Shown: positions 25,835-33,694 of the stretch, piece by piece
Numbering within the stretch: position 1 is the first letter of the stretch
Layout: each line of letters starts with the position of its first letter
Assembly: GCA_944384155.1 (NCBI GenBank)
Contig: CALWSG010000063.1
Coordinates: 1 to 64,000 of the forward strand
Source of the DNA: an uncultured Lachnospiraceae bacterium
GTDB taxonomy: Bacteria; Bacillota; Clostridia; Lachnospirales; Lachnospiraceae
Direction of reading: 5' to 3'
DNA length: 64,000 bases
Position numbers and translations under genes: made by a program
Notes under the pieces: generated by a model
Told to the model about the DNA's origin: nothing
Database searches by the model: none
What the model saw: only the letters and a program-made list of their open reading frames with translations

Positions 25835-27718
25835 ATGAGAAGTATTATAAGGGAAAAAATAGCAGAATTTAAGAAGATAGCGGGGAGAAAAGTATATATT
25901 CAGAGCAGAATATATTATATAGTATTGTTTGCAATTCCTATTGTGGGGCTGCTTATAAAAAACCTGCTTTTGCAGGCATACATTAACGGAGATAATTTAT
26001 ATTCTCCCGATTTCGGCTTGGCAATAGAGAAAACATGGAAATTCTGGATATTCTATATTGCTATAGGCATGCTTATATTAAGTATTGGAATGTTGTTTAA
26101 GGGAGACAAAGCACGGTCAGTGTATATTTCAATTTGCAATTTTATTTTTACACTGCTTATATGCTGTGATGTAATATATATACGTTCATTTTTTACCATG
26201 CCATCAATGGCAGATGCTTTAATTTTAAAGAATTTCAGCGGTTTTGAATCAGGGGAGGTAACTTCTCTTCTGTGTGGCTGGGATATATTTATATTTTTTG
26301 ATTTTGCAGCATTGGGAATATTTTTGTTTGTGTTCAGAAGGAAGGAAACAGATGAGCTGGTTAAAATCAGGTATTTGAGAAAGGGAGCAGTGATAGCCGC
26401 AGCAATATCAGCGGCAGTATTAGCTTTTATACCAATACAGGCAAATGCCTTTGAAATAAATGAAAAAGTATATAATAATATATATAAAGAGAAGAATGCC
26501 GAAAAGGTAAGTGCCTATTTCTCATCACTGGGATTTCATATTAAAGATATATGTGAGCTTATAGCAGAATCCTTTCATTCCACACTTACTGAGGAAGAAC
26601 AGAAAACAGTGGACAGGTATTATCAGTGGAAAAATGAAAATCTTCCGGATAATGAGTATGCCGGTATGTTTAAGGGAAAGAATATTTTATTTTTGCAGAT
26701 AGAGTCACTGGAAAGCTTTGTTATAGGAAAAAGTATAGATGGACAGGAGATAACTCCAAATATAAATAAGCTTACAGACAATGGCTTTTATTTCCCTAAT
26801 ATTTTTGAACAGGTTCAGGGAGGAAACAGCTCCGATGCAGATCTTATGTATACCTCATCAAGACTTCCCGTGTCCAAGGGCAGTACATTTTTCAGATATG
26901 AAGATGTTAAGCTTACATCACTTCCAAGGTATTTAAGAAGTGAGGGATATGATACCTTATATACTCAGGCAATTAAAGGCAGCTTTTGGAATTACGAAAA
27001 CTGCTGGTCAAAAATGATAGGAGTAGATAACTTTGTAGGAGCAGATACTATCAATATGGATTACGAGAAGATAGGCTTTACAATTAATGATAAAGATTTT
27101 ATAAGCGAAGCTTATCCGTATATAAGCCGCCTGGAATCTCCGTATTATGCCCATATTGTTCTTAATTCAAGTCATATGCCTTTTGAGGTTGAGGATAAAT
27201 ATAAGAATCTTGATTTGCCGGATAAGCTTGATGATACTTATTTAGGAGGATATTTGCAGCTTGTGAATTATGTGGACAGGTGCATAGGAGAGCTGCTAAC
27301 CAATCTGGAAGAGGACGGTATGCTTGATAACACTGTTATCGTAGTTACGGGAGATCATACAGGCATTCATAAATATTATGAGTACTCTCTTGAGGAATGG
27401 TATGATGAGTATCCGTGGGTAAATGCAGAGGGAAATTATACGGTTCCTCTTATTATAAGCTGCAAAGAGATGGAGAAAAAGGTTGAGTCAGACATTTTGG
27501 CGGGGCAGATAGATGTTATGCCGACACTTGCATATCTTATGGGGATGCCCGAGGAGGAATACATAAACAGTGCCATGGGACGAAATCTTTTAAAGACCAA
27601 CAGAAGCTATGCAATATTTAGGGACAGAAGCATATACGGAGACCTGACGGAGGAAGAAAAGGAAATAGTAATGACATCATATGATGTGTCTGAAATGTTG
27701 TTTCAGGTGGGAAAATAA
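25835..27718 (+). CDS. LTA-synthase-family sulfatase-fold membrane enzyme
   Basis: The 627-residue protein has five N-terminal membrane helices (about 25-215) and an extracellular alkaline-phosphatase-fold domain (about 285-600). The metal and catalytic regions are visible: LQIESLESF, GGNSSDADLMYTSSRLP, SSHMPFE and VTGDHTGIH. LtaS enzymes polymerise glycerol-phosphate from phosphatidylglycerol. In LtaS the nucleophile is a threonine (KTSDAE), and here the aligned residue is S332. It may make another glycerol-phosphate or act as a phosphatase or transferase. It starts 12 bases after the ABC permease, so it is probably in that operon. Confidence 0.85.
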   Translation: MRSIIREKIAEFKKIAGRKVYIQSRIYYIVLFAIPIVGLLIKNLLLQAYINGDNLYSPDFGLAIEKTWKFWIFYIAIGMLILSIGMLFKGDKARSVYISICNFIFTLLICCDVIYIRSFFTMPSMADALILKNFSGFESGEVTSLLCGWDIFIFFDFAALGIFLFVFRRKETDELVKIRYLRKGAVIAAAISAAVLAFIPIQANAFEINEKVYNNIYKEKNAEKVSAYFSSLGFHIKDICELIAESFHSTLTEEEQKTVDRYYQWKNENLPDNEYAGMFKGKNILFLQIESLESFVIGKSIDGQEITPNINKLTDNGFYFPNIFEQVQGGNSSDADLMYTSSRLPVSKGSTFFRYEDVKLTSLPRYLRSEGYDTLYTQAIKGSFWNYENCWSKMIGVDNFVGADTINMDYEKIGFTINDKDFISEAYPYISRLESPYYAHIVLNSSHMPFEVEDKYKNLDLPDKLDDTYLGGYLQLVNYVDRCIGELLTNLEEDGMLDNTVIVVTGDHTGIHKYYEYSLEEWYDEYPWVNAEGNYTVPLIISCKEMEKKVESDILAGQIDVMPTLAYLMGMPEEEYINSAMGRNLLKTNRSYAIFRDRSIYGDLTEEEKEIVMTSYDVSEMLFQVGK

Positions 27719-27767
27719 AATTAATAAAAATTAAATCTTTAAAATAAAACTTAAAGGGCAAAATTAC

Positions 27768-27796
27768 TTGACGTATTTAAAAAAAAATGCCATACT
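27768..27796 (+). promoter_or_regulatory. Promoter of the FliD-like gene
   Basis: TTGACG (27768-27773), a 17-base spacer and CATACT (27791-27796) lie about 45 bases before the ATG. The gene's RBS is GGGAGGTGAT. Confidence 0.6.
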
Positions 27797-27840
27797 AATA
27801 AAAAGGATGGTTATGCAATGAATCACAGGGAGGTGATATT

Positions 27841-28605
27841 ATGGCAATATTTTTTGGAATAGACAGTAATTATGCAAGCACATTGTTTTCATCCCTGAAT
27901 GGGGGAAACAAAACAAATTCTTTTAGCAGTCTTACAGGTTTATTGTCTGAATATTCAAGCATTCAGTCCGGAAGCTACAGAAAGCTTTTGAATGCATACT
28001 ATTCAGGTTCTGACAATGAAAGTGTAAATAGTATTGCAAGCAACAGCATATCGACTGCAGGTGATAATGCAAAGAAGCTTACGTCGATAAAGGAAGCATC
28101 GACAGATTTGAGTGATACCGTGCAGGAGCTTACAAAGTCAGGCTCTAATTCAGTATTTAATAAAGTATCAAAGGAAAACAGTGACGGCACGGTGACAAGG
28201 GAATATGACACGGATGCCATATTCAATGCAGTAAAGGGATTTGTTGATGATTATAATAGTCTGATAGAGGCAACGGAGGATTCAAACACCAAGTCTATTG
28301 CATCTAATATGAGGAGCATAATAACTGCCACAAGTACAAATGATGATTTGTTGAAAGAGCTTGGAATTAAAATTAATGCGGACTATACACTTAGTATTGA
28401 TGAGGATACATTTAAAAAGGCAGATATGTCTGTGGCAAGATCTATGTTTAATGGAACAGGCTCATACGCTTATCAGATAGGAGTTAAGGCATCCTTGGTA
28501 AATATTAATGCAGCCAGCGAGGCATCCAGGTCAAATACTTACACAGCCGGAGGAGCATACAGCTATAACTACAATTCCGGCAGCTTATATAATACATATT
28601 TTTAG
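27841..28605 (+). CDS. FliD C-terminal-domain-like protein
   Basis: The 254-residue protein has no signal peptide or membrane segment. Its middle part (about 115-235) follows the pattern of the flagellar cap protein FliD: FVDDYNSLIEATED, then LLKELGIKINADYTLSIDEDTFKKA, then MFNGTGSYAYQIG. N- and C-terminal ends are S/N/Y-rich. It is far shorter than FliD (over 400 residues) and no flagellar gene is near. It is a single-gene unit with its own promoter and terminator. Function unknown; a secreted filament-like or phase-specific structural protein is one idea, without proof. Confidence 0.6.
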   Translation: MAIFFGIDSNYASTLFSSLNGGNKTNSFSSLTGLLSEYSSIQSGSYRKLLNAYYSGSDNESVNSIASNSISTAGDNAKKLTSIKEASTDLSDTVQELTKSGSNSVFNKVSKENSDGTVTREYDTDAIFNAVKGFVDDYNSLIEATEDSNTKSIASNMRSIITATSTNDDLLKELGIKINADYTLSIDEDTFKKADMSVARSMFNGTGSYAYQIGVKASLVNINAASEASRSNTYTAGGAYSYNYNSGSLYNTYF

Positions 28606-28649
28606 GTAATAGTGATAACAGCTAACTTTCATATTTTTACCTCCTTTTT

Positions 28650-28680
28650 AAAGCAGATACAAGTATGTGTCTGCTTTTTT
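28650..28680 (+). terminator. Terminator of the FliD-like gene
   Basis: AAAGCAGATACA (28650-28661) pairs with TGTGTCTGCTTT (28666-28677) and is followed by T's. This is a canonical intrinsic terminator. Confidence 0.88.
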
Positions 28681-28752
28681 AATATTTTAAAATATATGGT
28701 GCATTAGCTGCAAAATCTTTGGGAAATGATGGCTATGCAAATAAGTTGACAT

Positions 28753-28794
28753 AAAATACAATTTTTACCATCTAAAATGCAATTTTTGCCATGT
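28753..28794. repeat. Two tandem 21-bp direct repeats
   Basis: The units 28753-28773 and 28774-28794 match at 18 of 21 positions; each contains CAATTTTT and CCAT. Multiple short repeats of this look are found at IS21-family ends, so a decayed IS end is possible. A pair of protein-binding sites is the alternative. Confidence 0.6.
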
Positions 28795-29143
28795 ACATTG
28801 AAAAATAATGTAATTTACCTTAATATGGAAACAGGTAGCCGGAAATCAAAAGTTGGAAGCTACTGACGTATTGTGTAGGACAAAATAATTGTATGGCCTT
28901 AGTAAATCTCAGCAGCAGGCACAAAGCATTCAGAATATCAGACAGGGGAAAATAAGTGAAAGCTGTTGGCTATTCAGATATATGTTTTTTGTAATGATAA
29001 TAAAATGGAACAAAAATTAATTCTTAAAATAGTGTGTAAAAAGTATAATTGTACAAAAGTTTAAATGTTTGGGTTTAAAAGATTAATGCTTAATTATATG
29101 TGTTTAATTATTTTAATATTTTAGTAAAAAATAAGATTAAATC

Positions 29144-29190
29144 AAGTTCCGGGGTTTGTGGGATAAAGCCTGCCTGCCCCGGAGCTTTTT
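29144..29190 (+). terminator. Orphan intrinsic terminator, possible end of a small RNA
   Basis: AAGTTCCGGGG (29144-29154) pairs with CCCCGGAGCTT (29177-29187, one G-T pair) and is followed by TTTTT. No ORF feeds into it. A TATAAT-like box lies near 29043 with a weak -35 before it. A transcript of about 140 nt ending here is possible. Confidence 0.5.
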
Positions 29191-29295
29191 ATTAAAAATA
29201 TACCCACATGTAAATTTTTTGTGAATTTGTAAAAAAATAGTGCAATGTTATGTAAATAATGGTAGAATAATTTTATCGGGATTAAAATAAAATAC

Positions 29296-29355
29296 TTTGA
29301 ATATCAAAATATACTTGACAAAAATTATCATACTGTATATACTTTGATTGTCAAA
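29296..29355 (+). promoter_or_regulatory. acpP/fab operon promoter with two FabT-like operators
   Basis: TTGACA (29315-29320), a 17-base spacer and TATACT (29338-29343). Operator A TTTGAATATCAAA (29296-29308) lies just upstream of the -35. Operator B TTTGATTGTCAAA (29343-29355) begins at the last base of the -10. Both have perfect TTTGA/TCAAA arms. The -10/operator fusion is the same as at fabH. Confidence 0.82.
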
Positions 29356-29397
29356 ATATTTTAACCGGAAATAAAAGTAAATAAAGGAGATAAAATC

Positions 29398-29631
29398 ATG
29401 TTAGAGAAAATGAAAGAAATTGTGGCTGAGCAGTTAAGCTGTGATCCGTCAGAGGTTGAGATGACAACAAATTTTAAGGAAGATTTAGGAGCAGATTCAT
29501 TAGATTTATTTGAGCTTGTTATGGCACTTGAGGAAGAGTATTCTGTAGAGATTCCTTCAGAGGATTTAGCTAATATTAATACAGTAGAGGACGTAATCAA
29601 CTACTTAAAGGGTAAAGGCGTAGAGGTATAA
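29398..29631 (+). CDS. acpP: Acyl carrier protein
   Basis: The 77-residue acidic four-helix protein has the phosphopantetheine serine in GADSLDLFELVMALEEEY. It carries the growing acyl chain for all enzymes of the following cluster. RBS AAAGGAG precedes the ATG. Two hairpins lie between it and fabD (29654-29714), the second with a T-run. This would give much more acpP than downstream message, as fits the high need for ACP. Confidence 0.96.
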   Translation: MLEKMKEIVAEQLSCDPSEVEMTTNFKEDLGADSLDLFELVMALEEEYSVEIPSEDLANINTVEDVINYLKGKGVEV

Positions 29632-29653
29632 GCATAAAATTGCAAATGCCGGC

Positions 29654-29719
29654 AGTGAAAATTTAGTTTTCACTCTTGATTATTAAAATTTATGGCACTG
29701 CTTTATGGCAGTGCTTTTT
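29654..29719 (+). terminator. Two hairpins between acpP and fabD, second a probable partial terminator
   Basis: AGTGAAAA (29654-29661) pairs with TTTTCACT (29667-29674). GCACTGC (29695-29701) pairs with GCAGTGC (29708-29714) and is followed by TTTTT. No promoter is obvious before fabD, so incomplete termination is likely. Confidence 0.7.
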
Positions 29720-29747
29720 ATAAAAAGAAATAAAAGGAGTTAAGCTT

Positions 29748-30671
29748 ATGAGTACAGCATTTATATTCCCGGGTCAGGGGGCACAGACAGTAGGCATGGG
29801 TAAGGATTTTTACGAAAATTCATCCCTTAGCAAGGAAATATATGACAGGGCAACGGAGCTTTTGGGCATTGACATGAAGGCACTTTGCTTTGAAGAGAAT
29901 GACAATATTAATATTACTGAATATACTCAGGCTGCATTAGTCACAACTTCAGTGGCAATGCTTAAAGTAATCTTAGACAGGGGAATAAAGCCGGATGTAT
30001 GTGCAGGCTTAAGTCTCGGAGAATATTGTGCTTTAGTTGCGTCAAATGCCATGAGCTTTGATGATGCGGTAAAAACCGTAAGACAGCGAGGAATACTTAT
30101 GCAGGAGGCGGTTCCTCTTGGTGTAGGTGCAATGTGTGCAGTAATAGGATTAGACGGACAGGTTATTGCAGATGTATGTGACGGGATAGACGGTGTATCA
30201 GTTGCAAATTACAACTGTCCGGGACAGATAGTTATATCGGGCAGGAAAGAGGCAGTGGAGCAGGCTGCCGGGGAGCTTAAGGAGGCAGGTGCAAGGAGAT
30301 GCGTTATGCTTAATGTAAGCGGACCGTTTCATTCTGCCATGCTTGAGGAGGCAGGAGAAAAGCTTTATGAGGTATTAAAGAATGTAGAGCTAAAAGAATT
30401 TAATATTCCTTATGTCACAAATGTTACGGCAGAATATGTTACAGATACAAAGGAAATTAAGGAATTGCTGAAAAAACAGGTATCATCTTCCGTGAAATGG
30501 CAGCAGAGTGTGGAAAATATGATAGCCAACGGAGTAGATACATTTATTGAGATAGGACCAAACAAAACCTTATCCTCATTTGTAAAGAAAATAAATAAAG
30601 AGGTTAAGATTTATAATATAGAAAAATGGGAAGATGTGGATAGGCTGGTTTCAGAGCTTAATCCACAGTAG
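29748..30671 (+). CDS. fabD: Malonyl-CoA:ACP transacylase
   Basis: The 307-residue enzyme loads malonate from CoA to ACP. It begins with the family motif FIFPGQGAQTVGMG, has the nucleophile serine in AGLSLGEYCAL and the histidine in VSGPFHSAML, and ends with FIEIGPNKTLSSFVKK. Length is normal. RBS AAAGGAG precedes it. It is the second gene of the fatty-acid cluster. Confidence 0.95.
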   Translation: MSTAFIFPGQGAQTVGMGKDFYENSSLSKEIYDRATELLGIDMKALCFEENDNINITEYTQAALVTTSVAMLKVILDRGIKPDVCAGLSLGEYCALVASNAMSFDDAVKTVRQRGILMQEAVPLGVGAMCAVIGLDGQVIADVCDGIDGVSVANYNCPGQIVISGRKEAVEQAAGELKEAGARRCVMLNVSGPFHSAMLEEAGEKLYEVLKNVELKEFNIPYVTNVTAEYVTDTKEIKELLKKQVSSSVKWQQSVENMIANGVDTFIEIGPNKTLSSFVKKINKEVKIYNIEKWEDVDRLVSELNPQ

Positions 30672-30725
30672 AGCACTATTGTTAAAAATAAAGAAACATG
30701 AAAAAAGAAAGGAACAGGCAAAAAT

Positions 30726-31469
30726 ATGTTTAAAGGAAAAATAGCACTTGTAACAGGCTCAGGACAGGGAATTGGAAAGGAAATAGCATTAAGGCTGGCA
30801 AAAGGAGGAGCAACACTTATAATTAATTATGTGGGACCGTCAGACGGAGCAAATCAGGTGGTTGAAACAATTAAGGCAAACGGCGGAGAGGCTGTTGCTT
30901 ATGAGTGCAATGTGGCAGATTTTGAAGCTGTTGAAAAGATGGTTGGAGATGTTTTGGAAAAGTACGGAAGAATAGATATTCTTGTAAATAATGCGGGAAT
31001 CACAAGGGATAATCTGATATTAAAAATGTCAGAGGCAGATTTTGATGCCGTTATAAACGTAAATCTTAAGGGAACATTTAATGCAACAAAGGCTGTCACA
31101 AAGACAATGATGAAGCAAAGATACGGAAGAATTATTAACATTGCAAGTATTGTCGGTGTTATTGGAAACGCAGGTCAGGCAAATTACTGTGCGTCAAAGG
31201 CAGGCATTATAGGAATGACAAAGTCTGTTGCAAGGGAGCTTGCGTCAAGAAATGTAACTGTAAATGCTGTGGCACCGGGATTTATAGATACAGATATGAC
31301 AAAGGTGCTGCCTGAAAATGTTAAGGAATCACTTCTTGCACAGATACCTATGAAAAAGCTTGGAAGTGTGGAAGATATTGCCAATGCTGTGGAATTTCTG
31401 GCTAAGGAGGAAAGCGGATATATTACGGGACAGGTAATTAATGTAAACGGCGGAATGGCAATGCAGTAA
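30726..31469 (+). CDS. fabG: 3-oxoacyl-ACP reductase
   Basis: The 247-residue short-chain dehydrogenase has the NADPH site VTGSGQGIGKEIA, the LVNNAGITRD motif, and the Ser-Tyr-Lys triad in NIASIVGVIGNAGQANYCASKAG. It ends with GYITGQVINVNGGMAMQ. It reduces the beta-keto group after each condensation. RBS GAAAGGAA lies upstream. Placement between fabD and fabF is the usual Firmicutes order. Confidence 0.96.
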   Translation: MFKGKIALVTGSGQGIGKEIALRLAKGGATLIINYVGPSDGANQVVETIKANGGEAVAYECNVADFEAVEKMVGDVLEKYGRIDILVNNAGITRDNLILKMSEADFDAVINVNLKGTFNATKAVTKTMMKQRYGRIINIASIVGVIGNAGQANYCASKAGIIGMTKSVARELASRNVTVNAVAPGFIDTDMTKVLPENVKESLLAQIPMKKLGSVEDIANAVEFLAKEESGYITGQVINVNGGMAMQ

Positions 31470-31510
31470 ATTATAAAACATATAGACTTGAGAAAGGGAT
31501 ATAAAGATAT

Positions 31511-32749
31511 ATGAGCAGAAGAGTTGTTGTTACGGGAATGGGAGCAGTTACACCTATAGGTATAGGTGTTGAAAATTTCTGGAATGGAGTAAAGGAAAAC
31601 AAGGTTGGAATTAAGGTTATTGACCGTTTTGATATTACGGAATTTAAGGCAAAGGTAGCAGGTCAGATAGATGATTTCAATCCAAAGGATTATATGGATG
31701 TAAAATCGGCAAAAAGAATGGAAAAGTTTTGCCAGTATGCCGTTGTGGCAGCCATGGAGGCAGTAAAGGACGCAGGGCTTGACATTGAAGCAGAAGACCC
31801 TTATATGGTAGGTGTTTCAGTTGGCTCAGGCGTAGGAAGCCTTGGAGTGGTTGAGGACAGCCACAAAAAATATCTTGAAAAAGGTCCGTCAAGGATTAAT
31901 CCTCTGCTTGTTCCTCTTATGATAACAAATATGGCAGCAGGAAATGTATCTATACAGCTTGGAGCAAAGGGTAAATCCATTAATGTTGTGACAGCCTGTG
32001 CAACAGGAACACATTCAATAGGAGAGGCATACAGAAGTATACAGTGTGGAGAGGCTGACGTAATGATAGCGGGAGGAACGGAGTCCTGCATTACACCTAT
32101 AGGAGTAGGCGGATTTGCAGCACTTACGGCGCTCAGTACAACGGAAGACCCTTTAGATGCCTGCAAGCCTTTTGACAAGGACAGAAACGGCTTTGTTATG
32201 GGAGAAGGTTCAGGTATTGTAATATTAGAGGATTTAGAGCATGCAAAGAAAAGAGGTGCAAAGATATACGGAGAAGTAGTAGGGTACGGAGCCACATCAG
32301 ATGCTTATCATATTACTTCACCGGCAGAGGACGGTTCAGGAGCTGCAAGGGCTATGACAAATGCCATGAAAGAGGCAGGTATTACGCCGGAACAGATAGA
32401 CTACATTAATGCTCACGGAACAAGCACACACCACAACGACTTATTTGAGACAAGAGCTATTAAGCTTGCGTTTAAAGACGCAGCTTACAAGCCGAAAATC
32501 AGCTCAACAAAGTCAATGGTAGGTCATCTTTTGGGAGCAGCAGGTGCAGTGGAATTTATTACATGTATAAAGTCCGTTACCGACAGCTATGTACATCCTA
32601 ACGTAGGCTTTAAAGAGGCTGAGGAGGAAATGGATCTTGATTATGTAAAGGATAAGGGAATAAATATGGAAGTAAACTATGCCTTAAGCAATTCACTTGG
32701 CTTTGGCGGTCATAATGCAACATTAATAGTTAAGAAATATGAGGCTTAG
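31511..32749 (+). CDS. fabF: Beta-ketoacyl-ACP synthase II
   Basis: The 412-residue condensing enzyme has the Cys-His-His triad: C in NVVTACATGTHSIGEA, H in NAHGTSTHHND, and H in KSMVGHLLGAAG. It elongates the chain after FabH starts it. The C-terminal SLGFGGHNATLIVKKY is typical. It is followed after 23 bases by accB, so elongation and malonyl-CoA supply genes are co-transcribed. Confidence 0.96.
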   Translation: MSRRVVVTGMGAVTPIGIGVENFWNGVKENKVGIKVIDRFDITEFKAKVAGQIDDFNPKDYMDVKSAKRMEKFCQYAVVAAMEAVKDAGLDIEAEDPYMVGVSVGSGVGSLGVVEDSHKKYLEKGPSRINPLLVPLMITNMAAGNVSIQLGAKGKSINVVTACATGTHSIGEAYRSIQCGEADVMIAGGTESCITPIGVGGFAALTALSTTEDPLDACKPFDKDRNGFVMGEGSGIVILEDLEHAKKRGAKIYGEVVGYGATSDAYHITSPAEDGSGAARAMTNAMKEAGITPEQIDYINAHGTSTHHNDLFETRAIKLAFKDAAYKPKISSTKSMVGHLLGAAGAVEFITCIKSVTDSYVHPNVGFKEAEEEMDLDYVKDKGINMEVNYALSNSLGFGGHNATLIVKKYEA

Positions 32750-32772
32750 CAGTGGAGGGAAAGGACAAGGAT

Positions 32773-33240
32773 ATGGAATTTCAGCAAATTATAGAATTAA
32801 TAAAAACAGTGTCAGATTCAAAACTGACCTCTTTTTCCTATGAAAAAGAGGATAAAAATAATCCACAGATTTTTGAGAAGATAAGCATAAAGAAGGATGG
32901 AGGAAAAATGCCACAGGTTCAGGTTGCAGGAATCCCTCAGACTGTAGTACAGTCACAGGCAATTTCTCAATTATCTGAGGAGGAAGCTGTATTAAAGGAT
33001 GAGAATGTTAAGATAGTAACATCTCCGCTGGTGGGAACATTTTACAGTGCCGCATCGCCTGAGGACGAGCCTTTTGTTAAGGTTGGAGATAAGGTGAGCA
33101 AAGGACAAAAGCTTGGAATTATTGAAGCAATGAAGCTTATGAATGACATTGAAAGTGATTACGACGGCGAAATTATAGAAATTATGGTATCGAACGAAAA
33201 TATGGTAGAGTACGGACAGCCATTATTTAAGATTAAGTAA
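32773..33240 (+). CDS. accB: Biotin carboxyl carrier protein of acetyl-CoA carboxylase
   Basis: The 155-residue protein has a variable N-terminal part, a Q/V/P-rich linker and a C-terminal biotinyl domain (about 80-155), with the biotin lysine in IIEAMKLMNDIE. It carries carboxybiotin between AccC and AccDA. ATG 32773 follows AAGGACAAGG and fits the family N-terminus (MEFQQIIELIKTV); a GTG at 32752 would extend it by seven residues without a good RBS. Confidence 0.95.
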   Translation: MEFQQIIELIKTVSDSKLTSFSYEKEDKNNPQIFEKISIKKDGGKMPQVQVAGIPQTVVQSQAISQLSEEEAVLKDENVKIVTSPLVGTFYSAASPEDEPFVKVGDKVSKGQKLGIIEAMKLMNDIESDYDGEIIEIMVSNENMVEYGQPLFKIK

Positions 33241-33251
33241 GGAGAAAATAT

Positions 33252-33674
33252 ATGTTAGGAATTAAGGAAATTCAGGAAATTATACCTCACAGACATCCGT
33301 TTTTACTGGTGGATAAAATCGAGGAGCTTGTTCCGGGAGAAAAGGCAGTGGGATATAAGGCAATAACCTATGACGAGTCATTTTTTAATGGACATTTTCC
33401 TCAGGAGCCTGTTATGCCGGGAGTGTTAATGATAGAGGCACTGGCACAGGTAGGTGCAGTTGCAATCTTAAGTATGGAGGAAAACAAGGGGAAGACGGCT
33501 TACTTTGGTTCAATTAATTCTGCAAAGTTTAAGAAAAAGGTAGTGCCGGGAGACATGTTAAAGCTTGAATGTGAGATTATAAAGAGAAAAGGTCCAATAG
33601 GAGTAGGAAAGGCTGTTGCATCTGTTGACGGGAAAGTGGCAGTTGTGGCAGAGCTGACATTTGCAGTTAATTAA
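33252..33674 (+). CDS. fabZ: 3-hydroxyacyl-ACP dehydratase
   Basis: The 140-residue hot-dog-fold enzyme has the catalytic histidine in FNGHFPQEPVMPG and the glutamate in MIEALAQVGAVA, with IPHRHPFLLVDKI at the N-terminus. It removes water from 3-hydroxyacyl-ACP. It begins 11 bases after accB, with RBS AAGGAGAA. Only one dehydratase is present in the cluster; whether FabZ also isomerises here cannot be told from sequence. Confidence 0.96.
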   Translation: MLGIKEIQEIIPHRHPFLLVDKIEELVPGEKAVGYKAITYDESFFNGHFPQEPVMPGVLMIEALAQVGAVAILSMEENKGKTAYFGSINSAKFKKKVVPGDMLKLECEIIKRKGPIGVGKAVASVDGKVAVVAELTFAVN

Positions 33675-33694
33675 CTTAAGGGAGAATTAATGTT

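Larger units (their letters stand above)
28606..29397. other. Gene-poor 0.8-kb region before the fatty-acid cluster
   Basis: No ORF of useful length is present. It holds the terminator at 28650, a 21-bp tandem repeat (28753-28794), a stretch at about 28895-28985 open in one frame (SKSQQQAQSIQNIRQGK) that looks like a decayed coding remnant, an orphan terminator-like hairpin (29144-29190), and the acpP promoter with two operators (29296-29355). It may be the scar of a lost insertion. Confidence 0.5.
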
